Shown here one piece after another: positions 8,211-16,813 of a stretch of DNA of 36,464 nt. The notes under the pieces are model-generated. The model searched no databases, was not told the DNA's origin, and saw nothing but the letters and a program-made list of their open reading frames with translations. Origin of the DNA: Chloroflexota bacterium (GTDB lineage Bacteria; Chloroflexota; Limnocylindria; Limnocylindrales; CSP1-4); assembly GCA_003158675.1 (NCBI GenBank), contig PMKN01000075.1:1-36464 (forward strand), written 5' to 3'. Position numbers and translations under genes: made by a program. Position 1 is the first letter of the stretch. Each line of letters opens with the position of its first letter.

Positions 8211-8972
8211 CTATTCGTCGCCCCGATGGGCGCCGTCGCGGCGACCGTCGCGCGATCCGTCCCCTACGATGTCGGTTCGTCCGCTCTCCGCGTCCAGCAG
8301 GTAGCCGATGCCCTGGAAGGTCTTGATCCGGCCCGACTCGCCGGGTCGGGCCCCGAGCTTGCGACGGACGCGGCTGACCCACACCCGCAGGTACTGAAGG
8401 TCGTCCCGATATTCGGGGCCCCAGACCTTCGTCAGGAGCTCCGTATGAAGAACGACCTTGCCTGCGTTCGTGGCCAGATGCTGAAGCAGCAGCCACTCCG
8501 TGCGGGAGAGTTGGACAAGCTCGCCGCCGCGGCTGACCATGCGCCGCTCGAGGTCGATCTCGACGTCGTCGAAGCTCACGATGCCGCCGCCCGGCGCCAC
8601 TCCCAGGGCGCGGCGCAGGACCGCTCGAACTCGCGCCGCCAGCTCGTCGAGGTCGAAAGGCTTGGCGACGTAGTCGTCGGCGCCCAGGTCCAGGCCCTTG
8701 GCCTTGTCGGAGGTGGAGCCCTTGGCGGTCAGCAGGATCACCGGAACGGATCTCCGTTCGCGCAGCTGTCGCATGACTTCGATGCCGTCTATGTCCGGCA
8801 TGACGATGTCGAGCAGCACGATGTCCGGCCGGACCTCCTCCGCTTTGCGCAGCGCGTCCTCGCCCCCTGAAGCTGTGACGACGCGGAAGCCTTCTGCGCT
8901 CAGCGCGAGAGAGACGAGTTTGGTGATACGCGGCTCGTCGTCGGCGATGAGAACGAGCGGCTGCGTGCTCAA
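8211..8972 (-). CDS. OmpR/KdpE-type response regulator, orphan
   Basis: Receiver domain at residues 5-120 with the acidic pair ADDEP, phospho-acceptor Asp55 in LLDIVMPD, the switch Thr in LLTAKG and Lys in VAKPFD. A winged-helix DNA-binding domain follows (about 135-230: LSRTEWLLLQHLA, VWGPEYRDDLQYLRVWVSRVRRKL, GIGYLL). A charged tail of about 25 residues follows. No histidine kinase gene is adjacent. The track starts at 9269, but the fold starts near 8960. A TTG at 8972 preceded by AAGGAGAGG is the best start (253 aa). An in-frame ATG 14 codons further upstream is the alternative. It is transcribed divergently from aceE and has its own terminator. Confidence 0.88.
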   Translation of the reverse strand: MSTQPLVLIADDEPRITKLVSLALSAEGFRVVTASGGEDALRKAEEVRPDIVLLDIVMPDIDGIEVMRQLRERRSVPVILLTAKGSTSDKAKGLDLGADDYVAKPFDLDELAARVRAVLRRALGVAPGGGIVSFDDVEIDLERRMVSRGGELVQLSRTEWLLLQHLATNAGKVVLHTELLTKVWGPEYRDDLQYLRVWVSRVRRKLGARPGESGRIKTFQGIGYLLDAESGRTDIVGDGSRDGRRDGAHRGDE

Positions 8973-9249
8973 TGCCCTCTCCTTGCCCTCTCCTTGATGC
9001 GCCTGCCACGGTTGCATCGACGGCCCGTGTGCGACTCCGTACCACGGTACTTGGGACGGCCTATGTGTGCAACGGAATCCTCGACGGACCAATGAAGACG
9101 TGCAGGTCGCATCCGTGAGCCGCGGTCGTTCTCGTGGCCGGTCCGGCGCCCTACCCAAACGACGACCCGCGCCCGATCCGTTACGCTGCATCGCGACTGG
9201 CCCTCGAGGCGCCCGGCCTCCGCGGAAGCGGTCTGGAGAAGAGCCGACG
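8973..9249. promoter_or_regulatory. Divergent regulator/aceE intergenic region
   Basis: 277 bp with promoters expected in both directions. It contains a perfect palindrome-like element GTACC-AC-GGTAC at 9040-9051, and GTTGCA (9012-9017) is mirrored by TGCAAC (9068-9073). These could be operator sites for the adjacent regulator; no further evidence is visible. Confidence 0.4.
8974..8995 (-). repeat. Tandem 11-bp duplication containing the ribosome-binding site
   Basis: On the minus strand AAGGAGAGGGC occurs twice in direct succession, just before the TTG start of the response regulator. Each copy carries a Shine-Dalgarno-like AAGGAG. Only the copy nearest the TTG has normal spacing. Confidence 0.8.
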
Positions 9250-12012
9250 ATGTACTTCGACCAGTTCAAGCATCAGCTGCCGGACACGGATCCTGCCGAG
9301 ACGCAGGACTGGCTCGATTCGCTCGATCAGATCCACGAGCAGGAGGGCGATGAGAGGGCCCGGTTCGTTCTCTACAAGTTGCTCAAGCGCTCGCGCCAGC
9401 TTCACATCGGATTGCCGCCCCTAACCCAGACGCGCTACATCAACACCATCAGCCCGGAGCAGGAGCCGTTCTTCCCCGGCGACGAGGAGCTGGAACGGCG
9501 CATCCGAAGACTGATCCGATGGAATGCGGTGGTGATGGTGATGCGGGCCAACAGCCACTTCCCCGGGATCGGCGGTCACCTCGCCACGTATGCCAGTGCC
9601 GCCACGCTGTACGAGGTCGGCTTCAACCACTTCTTCCGGGGCAAGGACGACGGTAGTTCCGGCGACCAGGTCTTCTTCCAGGGTCACGCCGCGCCGGGCA
9701 TCTACGCTCGCGCCTACCTCGAGGGGCGCTTGACCGAGGAGAACCTCGACCACTTCCGTCAGGAGGCTCTTTCGGGCGGAGTCGGCCTGCCGAGCTACCC
9801 GCACCCGCGTACTCAGCCGGGTTTCTGGGAGTTCCCGACCGTTTCGATGGGCCTCGGCCCAATGGCCGCCGTGTACCAGGCCAGGCTGAACCGTTACCTC
9901 GCCAACAGAGGACTGGCCGACACGTCGGGCAGCCGGGTCTGGGCTTTCCTCGGGGATGGCGAGATGGACGAACCCGAATCACTTGCCGGGATCTCCCTGG
10001 CCGCCCGCGAAGGCCTCGACAACCTGACCTTCGTCATCAACTGCAACCTCCAGCGTCTGGACGGTCCGGTGCGCGGCAACGGCAAGATCATCCAGGAGCT
10101 GGAGGGGCTCTTCCGTGGCGCCGGCTGGAACGTGATCAAGGTCATATGGGGTCGCGAGTGGGACGACCTCCTGGCCCGCGACGTCGACGGCGCTCTGGTC
10201 AACAAGATGAACGAGCTACTCGATGGCGACTTCCAGAAGTTCTCCGTCGCCGGCGGAGCGTACATCCGCGAGCACTTCTTCGGTCCCGAGACATCCCTGC
10301 GCCGCCTGGTCGAGGACCTGAGCGACGACGATCTGGCTCGATTGCGCCGCGGCGGGCACGACTATCGCAAGGTCTACGCCGCCTATCGCGCCGCCACGGA
10401 ATACCGCGGCGCACCGACGGTGGTCCTGGCCAAGACGATCAAGGGCTGGGCTCTCGGCCCGGGCGTGGAGGCGCGCAACATCACGCACCAGGCCAAGAAG
10501 CTCTCAGAGGCCGAACTGAAGATCTTCCGCGACCGCCTGCAGCTGCCCATTCCGGATTCGAAGCTCAAGGATCCGCCCTACTACCATCCGGGCTCGGACT
10601 CGGACGAGATTCGATACCTGCTGGAGAGACGCGCCGCCCTGGGTGGCTTCGTGCCGCGGCGAGTGGTTCGGTCGGCGCCGCTGCCGGCCCCGCGCCCCGA
10701 GGTCGACGCGGAGTTCGCCTCAGGCTCGGATATGGCGGTCAGCACGACGATGGCTTTCGGGCGGCTGCTGCGCAACCTCATACGGGACCCGGAGCTGGGG
10801 CCGCGGATCGTTCCGATCGTGCCCGACGAGGCTCGAACCTTCGGCCTCGACCCGCTGTTCAAGGAAGTGGGCATCTATGCCGCCCTGGGCCAGCGCTATG
10901 AACCGGTCGATTCGGACCTCGTTCTGAGCTACCGCGAGGCCACGAATGGACAGGTCTTGGAGGAGGGGATCACGGAGGCTGGGGCCGTGGCGTCGCTCCA
11001 GGCGGCCGCGACGGCCTACGCAACCCACGGCGTGCCGCTAATCCCGTTCTACATCTTCTACTCCATGTTTGGCTTCCAGCGGACCGGCGACCAGTTCTGG
11101 GCCCTGGCGGACGAGCGCGGCCGAGGGTTCGTAATGGGGGCCACGGCCGGACGGACGACACTGATGGGCGAGGGCCTTCAGCATGACGACGGACATTCGC
11201 ATGTGCTGGCGTCGGTCATCCCGAACATTCGCGCCTACGATCCGGCCTACGCTTACGAGCTGGCTGCGATTGTCCGCGAGGGCATCGACCGCATGTGGGG
11301 GAACGGCGAGTCATCCGGCGACTCGCGGGGTGAAGAGGTACTGGGCGCCTCTTCACACGACGTCTTCTACTACATCACGCTCTACAACGAGAACTACCCG
11401 ATGCCCAAGCGGCCGGCCGACCTGACGGACGAACGGATCGTCCGTGGGATCTACAGGCTGCTCGCGGCTCCCGAGTTGGGCGCGAAGGCGCGGGCGGCGA
11501 AGGCGGCCGCTAAGGGCGCGGCCTCCGTCCGGCTCGTCGGAAGCGGCTCGATTCTCCAGCAGGTCGTGGCCGCCCGGCAGTTGCTCGCGGAGCGCGGCAT
11601 CGCGGCCGAGGTCTACAGCGCCACTTCGTTTCAGCAACTCCGCGCCGACGCTCTGGCGGTCGATCGCTGGAACAGGCTCCACCCGGAAGCGACGCCGCGG
11701 GTCGCCTACGTGAGCGAAGTCCTCCCCCCGGAAGGCGGTCCCATCGTCATCGCGACGGATTGGATTCGAGCCTATCCGGACCTGGTGGCGCCGTGGCTGC
11801 CGGCGAACAGGCTCGTTCTCGGCACCGACGGCTTCGGTCGGTCAGACGCGCGGGAAGCTCTACGGCAACTGTTCGAGATCGACCCGCCGCACATCGCCGC
11901 GGCCGCGCTGGCTGGCCTGGCGCGCGCCGGCCAGATCACGGGCAAAGAGGCCGCGGCCCGGATGCGCGAGCTGGGCGTCGATCCGGAGGCCGCCGACCCG
12001 CGTTCCCTCTAG
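9250..12012 (+). CDS. aceE: Pyruvate dehydrogenase E1 component, homodimeric type
   Basis: 920 residues, the size of homodimeric AceE. It decarboxylates pyruvate with thiamine diphosphate and acetylates the lipoyl group of E2. The ThDP/Mg motif is GDGEMDEPES (235-244), followed about 20 residues later by the Asn of INCNLQRLDG. Active-site His regions NSHFPGIGGHLATYAS and FQGHAAP are present, as are GGAYIREHFFG, KTIKGWALG and the pyrimidine-domain FYIFYSMFGFQRTGDQ. The ATG at 9250 starts the conserved N-terminus; the track's extension to 9067 is unlike the family. The ribosome site (GGAGAAGAG) is weak. E2 and E3 genes are not adjacent. Confidence 0.95.
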   Translation: MYFDQFKHQLPDTDPAETQDWLDSLDQIHEQEGDERARFVLYKLLKRSRQLHIGLPPLTQTRYINTISPEQEPFFPGDEELERRIRRLIRWNAVVMVMRANSHFPGIGGHLATYASAATLYEVGFNHFFRGKDDGSSGDQVFFQGHAAPGIYARAYLEGRLTEENLDHFRQEALSGGVGLPSYPHPRTQPGFWEFPTVSMGLGPMAAVYQARLNRYLANRGLADTSGSRVWAFLGDGEMDEPESLAGISLAAREGLDNLTFVINCNLQRLDGPVRGNGKIIQELEGLFRGAGWNVIKVIWGREWDDLLARDVDGALVNKMNELLDGDFQKFSVAGGAYIREHFFGPETSLRRLVEDLSDDDLARLRRGGHDYRKVYAAYRAATEYRGAPTVVLAKTIKGWALGPGVEARNITHQAKKLSEAELKIFRDRLQLPIPDSKLKDPPYYHPGSDSDEIRYLLERRAALGGFVPRRVVRSAPLPAPRPEVDAEFASGSDMAVSTTMAFGRLLRNLIRDPELGPRIVPIVPDEARTFGLDPLFKEVGIYAALGQRYEPVDSDLVLSYREATNGQVLEEGITEAGAVASLQAAATAYATHGVPLIPFYIFYSMFGFQRTGDQFWALADERGRGFVMGATAGRTTLMGEGLQHDDGHSHVLASVIPNIRAYDPAYAYELAAIVREGIDRMWGNGESSGDSRGEEVLGASSHDVFYYITLYNENYPMPKRPADLTDERIVRGIYRLLAAPELGAKARAAKAAAKGAASVRLVGSGSILQQVVAARQLLAERGIAAEVYSATSFQQLRADALAVDRWNRLHPEATPRVAYVSEVLPPEGGPIVIATDWIRAYPDLVAPWLPANRLVLGTDGFGRSDAREALRQLFEIDPPHIAAAALAGLARAGQITGKEAAARMRELGVDPEAADPRSL

Positions 12013-12067
12013 ATCGCCCGCGGACGGCGCATTCCTGCGCTCTGACGGCTGGGTCGGAGGGCCCGAT

Positions 12068-12784
12068 CTAATTCTGGGCGGCTTCTTCGGGCCGGATCGT
12101 AGGAGACGACCAGGCACCTGGAGGCCAGATCTCGAGGACCACGGCGCCGGTCACGTTGACGAGTGTCGTCGCGCCACGCTGAATATGCCAATCGGTCGTG
12201 CTCGCCAACGGTGTGTGGCCGTGCAGCCAGAGCGGTGGGCGCAGGCGGCGCATCAGCCAGCGGTATCCCGAGAAGCCGCGGTGATAGCCGGCGATCGGGC
12301 TGTCGCCCGCGTCGCGCGGCGGCACGTGGCTGAACAGAATTACGGGTTCCGGTCGGCGGAATCTGCGGACGGCCAATCGGAGCGCCTGATTCCATGCCCC
12401 CAGTTCGCTTCGATTGGCTCTCGGGCCGCGGCTGCCCGGCCAGGTCAGCCCCGCGATCGACAGGCCGGCCTCGCGGTGCACCGCCGTCGACCGGATCGCC
12501 TCGGGGCAGTAGGCCTCGCAGGCTTCCCAGCGCGCGTCCCCGTCGTGGTTCCCGAGGACGTAGGCGAGCGGGGCGTCGAAGCCGTCCGCGAGGAACGCGA
12601 GGTCGTCGTAGTCGAGATCGCCGCAGCCGACGATGAGGTCGATCGGTCCGACGGCACGGCGATTGCGCTGGTCGGCGAGAGCGGGGTCGAACTGATCCGA
12701 GATTGCCAGAAGCCTGATCGGAGCCCCACCCCGATTCCGAAACGGAGCGGCGTCAGGCCATTCGATCGAAAGATGTCTGGTCAC
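12068..12784 (-). CDS. Calcineurin-like metallophosphoesterase
   Basis: About 238 residues with most of the family's metal motifs: GCGDLDYDDL, LGNHDG, FSHVPP and LHGHTPL. The first motif, normally DxH, reads SDQFD. The Asp is kept but the His appears to be replaced by Phe, so the first metal site may be altered. The substrate is unknown; family members act on phosphodiesters and phosphomonoesters. The GTG start overlaps the TGA of the upstream ParB/sulfiredoxin-like gene by four bases (GTGA), so they form one translational unit. The gene converges with aceE 55 bp away. Confidence 0.82.
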   Translation of the reverse strand: MTRHLSIEWPDAAPFRNRGGAPIRLLAISDQFDPALADQRNRRAVGPIDLIVGCGDLDYDDLAFLADGFDAPLAYVLGNHDGDARWEACEAYCPEAIRSTAVHREAGLSIAGLTWPGSRGPRANRSELGAWNQALRLAVRRFRRPEPVILFSHVPPRDAGDSPIAGYHRGFSGYRWLMRRLRPPLWLHGHTPLASTTDWHIQRGATTLVNVTGAVVLEIWPPGAWSSPTIRPEEAAQN

Positions 12785-13566
12785 TTGGGTGCCGCTCCTG
12801 GATCTGTAACTCCCGAGGTGGCTTCGGGCGCTTCGGTCGAAGCCTGCTCCGCGTACCGCATTCCCATTGCGGGTTTGCGACCCTGGGCCGCAGCGCGCAT
12901 CTCCTGGCCCTCGCCGAACAGGGATAGCAGATGGGTGGGCCTTTCAGTGGCCTGACTGTCGAGCGGAACGAGCTCGGTCACCATCGCGTCCAGGCCCGCG
13001 GCGTTGTCCTGAAGGGCCGCGGCGACGCGGTTGTGGCCATCCAGAACCCAGAACTCGCCGCCGAACTTCATGAGGTCGATCGGCGGCAGCGGCCTGAGCT
13101 GCTCGTTGGCCATCCTGATGCGCTGGAAGCGGGACTGCCAGTTGTCGCCCCGGTACTGCCGCAGCGGCTGGAAATCGCTGCCTCGTTGCGCCGGGCCGGC
13201 AACGGCGGTGCCCCGGATCTCCTCCACCGGCACGAACCGCAGCCCAAACTCGCGAGGAGACGCGTCGCGTGCATCTGGGTGGACGTCATAGAGGTTCGGC
13301 AGGGGCTCCTGCGAGATGGCCCGGTGAATACGACCGGCGAGTTCGCCGGAAAGCGCCTGGCCGGCCGCCTCGAGAGCCGTGCCCAGCGCGCTGGCCATCG
13401 GCCCCACGACGTTCGCTACGGGCTCGGCGACGGCCTGGAAGGCGCTGACGATGTTGGCCGCAAGACCCTCGGAATCGGGCTGAGTCGATTCGTCGAGCGA
13501 CGGCGCCTCCGACCTCTCGGGCGCCTCGGCGTGACTCGTGCCGCGCCCCTGGCGATCACTTTCCAT
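12781..13566 (-). CDS. ParB/sulfiredoxin-like nuclease-fold protein
   Basis: 261 residues. The first ~85 are Ala/Glu/Ser-rich and weakly helical. Residues about 90-200 hold a ParB/sulfiredoxin-like domain with LPPIDLMKFGGEFWVLDG followed by HNRVAAAL, the phosphate-binding D-G-H-x-R motif. The C-terminus is low complexity. Family members include ParB, sulfiredoxin and uncharacterised phosphate-transfer or nuclease proteins. There is no DNA-binding helix-turn-helix like that of true ParB. Coupling to a metallophosphoesterase through a GTGA overlap suggests a phospho-substrate task shared by the two. The exact reaction is unknown. Confidence 0.7.
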   Translation of the reverse strand: MESDRQGRGTSHAEAPERSEAPSLDESTQPDSEGLAANIVSAFQAVAEPVANVVGPMASALGTALEAAGQALSGELAGRIHRAISQEPLPNLYDVHPDARDASPREFGLRFVPVEEIRGTAVAGPAQRGSDFQPLRQYRGDNWQSRFQRIRMANEQLRPLPPIDLMKFGGEFWVLDGHNRVAAALQDNAAGLDAMVTELVPLDSQATERPTHLLSLFGEGQEMRAAAQGRKPAMGMRYAEQASTEAPEATSGVTDPGAAPK

Positions 13567-13614
13567 GACCGCAGCGTAGCATCGAACCGGCCGGAACCAT
13601 CGCCGAGATGGCGG

Positions 13615-14748
13615 TCAGCCTTCCGCCAGCCGCGCCCCACCGTCGACCGGAGATGGCCGTTCGGCCGCCGGTTTCGACCCCACCGACCCAGCCGATGGCA
13701 GCATCCCCAGCCGGACGAGTCCCTCGGACGCCGCCGCGCTGGCTCTGCCGCCACGCCGCCGCCAGGCTTCGGCTTTTGCCCGCAGCCACAGGGGCCACAG
13801 GCCGACGAGGACCCCGAGGCGCGTCAGCGAGAGGATCGGCATCGTCGCTACCGCGACGACGAAAGCCAGCCAGTCGGCACGCCAGCGGACAGCCAGGAGG
13901 ACCGCCGCCACGGCGATGGCACCCCGAAGTGCGAAGTCCAGGCCGCCGTGGTTCGGGACGATGGCGTACACGAACCACGCATTCATCTCGGAGGCGGCTT
14001 CCCAGCCGAAGGTCCCCACGTAGTCGACCCACAGCCCGGGCGACGCTCCGATCGAGGCAACGCAGGCCCCGGCGAATAGCGCGCAGCCAACGGCAAGCGG
14101 CCGCCGGTAATCCGGCCGTGTCAACCACAAATAGGGGATCATCAGGCCGGGGCCGCCTTTGAGCGCGGCAAGCCACGGCAGCAGGTACGCGCCGCGCCGG
14201 TCACGCAGGGTGAAGAGGCAGACCGCGGCCAGTTGAAGGGTCACATTGCCGAACTGCAGCTCCAGCCAGATTGGCCACTGCAGCGCGGCGAGCAGGGCCA
14301 GCCGCCAGGATCCGCACAGATACCTAACGCACATCACGCCGCCGAGTCGCCAGACCCAGGCGGCGAGAACTTCCGGGACGAAGGCGATCGGCAGTATCAA
14401 CTGAGCGAAGACCGGCGGGTATTTGTAGATGCCGCCCGCCTGGATCGTAGATTCCTGGTAGAGGGGCTGCCCGTCCAGGATGTGCCTGGCCGCCAGCCAG
14501 TAGGCGTTCGTATCGACCGCGGGCCACCACCCGGACAGCGTCCCCGAGATGACGCCTGCCACCACCTGCACCCCGACCACCAGCAGCAGGCTGATGGCAA
14601 AGACCTGCCACAGCGTCTCGTAGGTGGCTCTTCCGGGGAGGCGCAAAACGCGCGGCTGGCGCTCGCGACCGGCGTGCGCCACGACCTCTGGCAGCGGTTG
14701 CGTTGCGGGGTCCACGTCGGGGGAGTCTACCGGAGCGGGCCCGTCCAC
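13615..14748 (-). CDS. GT87-like (DUF2029) polyprenyl-phosphate-dependent membrane glycosyltransferase
   Basis: A membrane protein with about eight to ten hydrophobic helices. The early loop DTNAYWLAARHILDGQPLY followed by YKYPPVFAQLILPI is the usual D..Y...G..lY..Y.YpP pattern of GT87 mannosyltransferases, which use lipid-linked sugar donors on the outer face of the membrane. The acceptor cannot be told. The cytoplasmic C-terminus is Ala/Arg-rich. The track start (TTG 14817) overlaps the upstream antiporter gene. GTG 14748, just after that gene's stop, is chosen; GTG 14715 is equally possible, and neither has a strong ribosome site. Confidence 0.75.
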   Translation of the reverse strand: MDGPAPVDSPDVDPATQPLPEVVAHAGRERQPRVLRLPGRATYETLWQVFAISLLLVVGVQVVAGVISGTLSGWWPAVDTNAYWLAARHILDGQPLYQESTIQAGGIYKYPPVFAQLILPIAFVPEVLAAWVWRLGGVMCVRYLCGSWRLALLAALQWPIWLELQFGNVTLQLAAVCLFTLRDRRGAYLLPWLAALKGGPGLMIPYLWLTRPDYRRPLAVGCALFAGACVASIGASPGLWVDYVGTFGWEAASEMNAWFVYAIVPNHGGLDFALRGAIAVAAVLLAVRWRADWLAFVVAVATMPILSLTRLGVLVGLWPLWLRAKAEAWRRRGGRASAAASEGLVRLGMLPSAGSVGSKPAAERPSPVDGGARLAEG

Positions 14749-14764
14749 GGCCAGGCGGAATCGG

Positions 14765-15838
14765 TCAGCTCCACCAGACGCTGGCGGCCACGATGACGTA
14801 CAGCCCGACCAGTGCAAGCCCCTCGAGCCAGGTTGATTCGCCGTCGATCACGACGAACGCGGCAAGGAGCGTGGCCAGGGCGAGCGCCGTGATCAGCAGC
14901 GGCGAGACGACGAGAGTCAGCGTCGCGCCGCCCAGGATCAGGCTGCCGAGAACCAGGATCGGAGTGAGGGCCAGCGCCACCTGCAGGCTCGAGTTCAGGA
15001 TCAGGCTGATCGCGAGGTCGCCTTTGTCGGCGAGCATGGCCCGCACGCCGACGACGTTCTCGACCGCATTGCCGGCGATCGCGACCACAACCAGGCCTGC
15101 GAACGCCTGCGACATCCCGAGACTGCTCATCGCTGGTTGGAGAGCCTCGACGAACCAATCGGAGACGAAGGCCGCGCCGATACCGGCTGCCGCCAGAACC
15201 GCGAGGGCGACGGCCAGAGGCCACGGCTGAGCAGCGAGGATGGCTCCCTCCTCGGCAGCCACGGCCGGTCCGTGCTGGCCGATCGAGAACGGGATGCTGG
15301 CCGCGAAGACGACGAGGAGGACGATGGACACCACGACCGAGATCTCCGTCTCGTGGCCGCGGTCCGGACCGCCCGGTGCCGATGCAATCGTCGGGATGGC
15401 GATGGCGGCTACGGCCAGCAGGAGCAGCGTGGACATCGTCCTGGTCTGGTCGCCGCCGAACTTCTGGGCGCCGTTTCGCAGACCGCCCGCGATGAAGGCC
15501 AGACCCAACACGAGCAGCGTGTTCGCCAGGATCGAACCGATCAGCGCCGATCGGACGACATCGACCAGGCCGGCCCGCAGGGCGAAGACGCCGATGAAGA
15601 ACTCGGGCAGGTTGCCGAGTGCGGACTGGAGCACGCCGGTGGCGCCCGACCCGAATCGCTGGCTAAGCTGGTCGGTGCCTTCGCCCACCATCGCCGCCAG
15701 ACCGGCCAGGGCCACCCCCGATGCGACGAAGACGGCCACCGGGGAAACATCGAACGAACGCCCCGCCAGCGCCGCCAGGCTGGCCGCGACGGCGACGGTC
15801 GCGAGAATCCGCGTTCTCGTTTCGACGTAGCCCGGCAC
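14765..15838 (-). CDS. Calcium/proton (CaCA family) antiporter
   Basis: 357 residues with ten or eleven membrane helices in two inverted halves. Alpha-repeat 1 reads LGNLPEFFIGVFALRAG and later GSILANTLLVLG; alpha-repeat 2 reads AGNAVENVVGVRAML and later NSSLQVALAL. The conserved acidic residues (Glu in LPEF and in AVEN) are those that bind Ca2+ in CAX exchangers. The expected role is Ca2+ export driven by protons at the cytoplasmic membrane. The start is GTG 15838 with GGAGG about 9 nt upstream. A hydrophilic loop (RGHETE) separates the halves. The glycosyltransferase gene follows directly and may be cotranscribed. Confidence 0.87.
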   Translation of the reverse strand: MPGYVETRTRILATVAVAASLAALAGRSFDVSPVAVFVASGVALAGLAAMVGEGTDQLSQRFGSGATGVLQSALGNLPEFFIGVFALRAGLVDVVRSALIGSILANTLLVLGLAFIAGGLRNGAQKFGGDQTRTMSTLLLLAVAAIAIPTIASAPGGPDRGHETEISVVVSIVLLVVFAASIPFSIGQHGPAVAAEEGAILAAQPWPLAVALAVLAAAGIGAAFVSDWFVEALQPAMSSLGMSQAFAGLVVVAIAGNAVENVVGVRAMLADKGDLAISLILNSSLQVALALTPILVLGSLILGGATLTLVVSPLLITALALATLLAAFVVIDGESTWLEGLALVGLYVIVAASVWWS

Positions 15839-15964
15839 GTTGTTGCCCTCCTGAGGCCAGTGTGCGCTATCCGGGTGTGATTGTGCCCGACCATGAGCGC
15901 CATCGGCACGGCCTCGACGCCGTGTGGATTCCGCCCCGGCATCGCGTCAGCGATCAGGCCCCAG

Positions 15965-16813
15965 CTAGAAAGGCGGCCAGGGCACCGCCGGCCGGTTGGG
16001 GTCGGGGAGCGGGAAGTGCGGGCGAGCCAGCAAGGCGTCGACGCGACTGGCGGTGGCTCGGACTTCAGCGGGCGTCAGCAACCGGAGCAGCTCCTCGCCG
16101 AGCGTGCCGCCCAGTTCGGCTTTGAGGTGGCTCAGTACGGACACCTCGTCTTCGTTCAGCGGCTGACCACGCCAGCGCCACAAGACTGTCCGCAGCTTCG
16201 GCTCGACCGCGAAGGAGAGTCCGTTGTCGATCCCGAGGACCCGGCCGCCCGGGAGCGGCAGCAGGTGTCCGCCCTTGCGGTCCGCGTTGTTGAGCACCGC
16301 GTCCAGAACCGCGATGCGCCGCAGCGCAGGGTGGTCCTCGCCCACTAGATCGGCGAGATCGATCGACTCGTCCACCTCCATCCACAGCTGGACCATACCC
16401 GAGCCGAAGGGACCGTCGCGCAGGACAGTGGGTGGAATCAGGTCCCAGCCGGTCGCGACGGCTACCGCATGAGCGGCAACCTCGCGGCAGGCCAGGGTTT
16501 CGTCTGGGAAGTCGCTCAGCGGCCGTTCGCCACGCGTTGGCTTGTAGACGCAGCTGGCGATTACGCCCCAGCTACCGTCCTGCGGATGTTCCTCGACGAT
16601 GCAGAAGAAGGTCGCGTTGGAGGCCGACAGAAGCCGGCCTACGACAGTCAAGTCACCGTCGCCCAGAACCCGGATGGCGGTCTGTCGGTCCATAGAACCG
16701 CCCACCTGGCGGCCGGCCATTGCGGCCGCCTCCATCTCCTGCGGAGTAAGGCGCGGCTCGGCATCGCGCGGCTCGGAGAGCGGCGAGGGGCCTCCCGTTC
16801 CGCGCTCGGTCAT
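15965..16813 (-). CDS. SCO1664-like (TIGR03843-type) kinase-fold protein
   Basis: About 282 residues. The sequence VYKPTRGERPLSDFP followed by ETLACREVAAHAVA, then VLDAVLNNADRKGGHLL and LGIDNGLSF, gives the pattern of a PI3/4-kinase-like or HipA-like ATP-binding fold: Lys for ATP, N-N-x-D-R catalytic loop and a D-N-G metal motif. This family is recurrent in Actinomycetota and some Chloroflexota next to DUF3090. The substrate is unknown. The start is set at ATG 16813, which shares a base with the DUF3090 stop (TGATG); the track start at 16885 would overlap that gene needlessly. Confidence 0.8.
   Translation of the reverse strand: MTERGTGGPSPLSEPRDAEPRLTPQEMEAAAMAGRQVGGSMDRQTAIRVLGDGDLTVVGRLLSASNATFFCIVEEHPQDGSWGVIASCVYKPTRGERPLSDFPDETLACREVAAHAVAVATGWDLIPPTVLRDGPFGSGMVQLWMEVDESIDLADLVGEDHPALRRIAVLDAVLNNADRKGGHLLPLPGGRVLGIDNGLSFAVEPKLRTVLWRWRGQPLNEDEVSVLSHLKAELGGTLGEELLRLLTPAEVRATASRVDALLARPHFPLPDPNRPAVPWPPF

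Noticed and set aside
9067-9249. N-terminal extension of the aceE ORF
   Set aside because: Arg/Pro-rich and not part of the E1 family; the conserved N-terminus starts at the ATG at 9250.
12931-14079. Plus-strand ORF (382 aa)
   Set aside because: Antisense to the ParB-like and glycosyltransferase genes; low-complexity Arg/Pro product.
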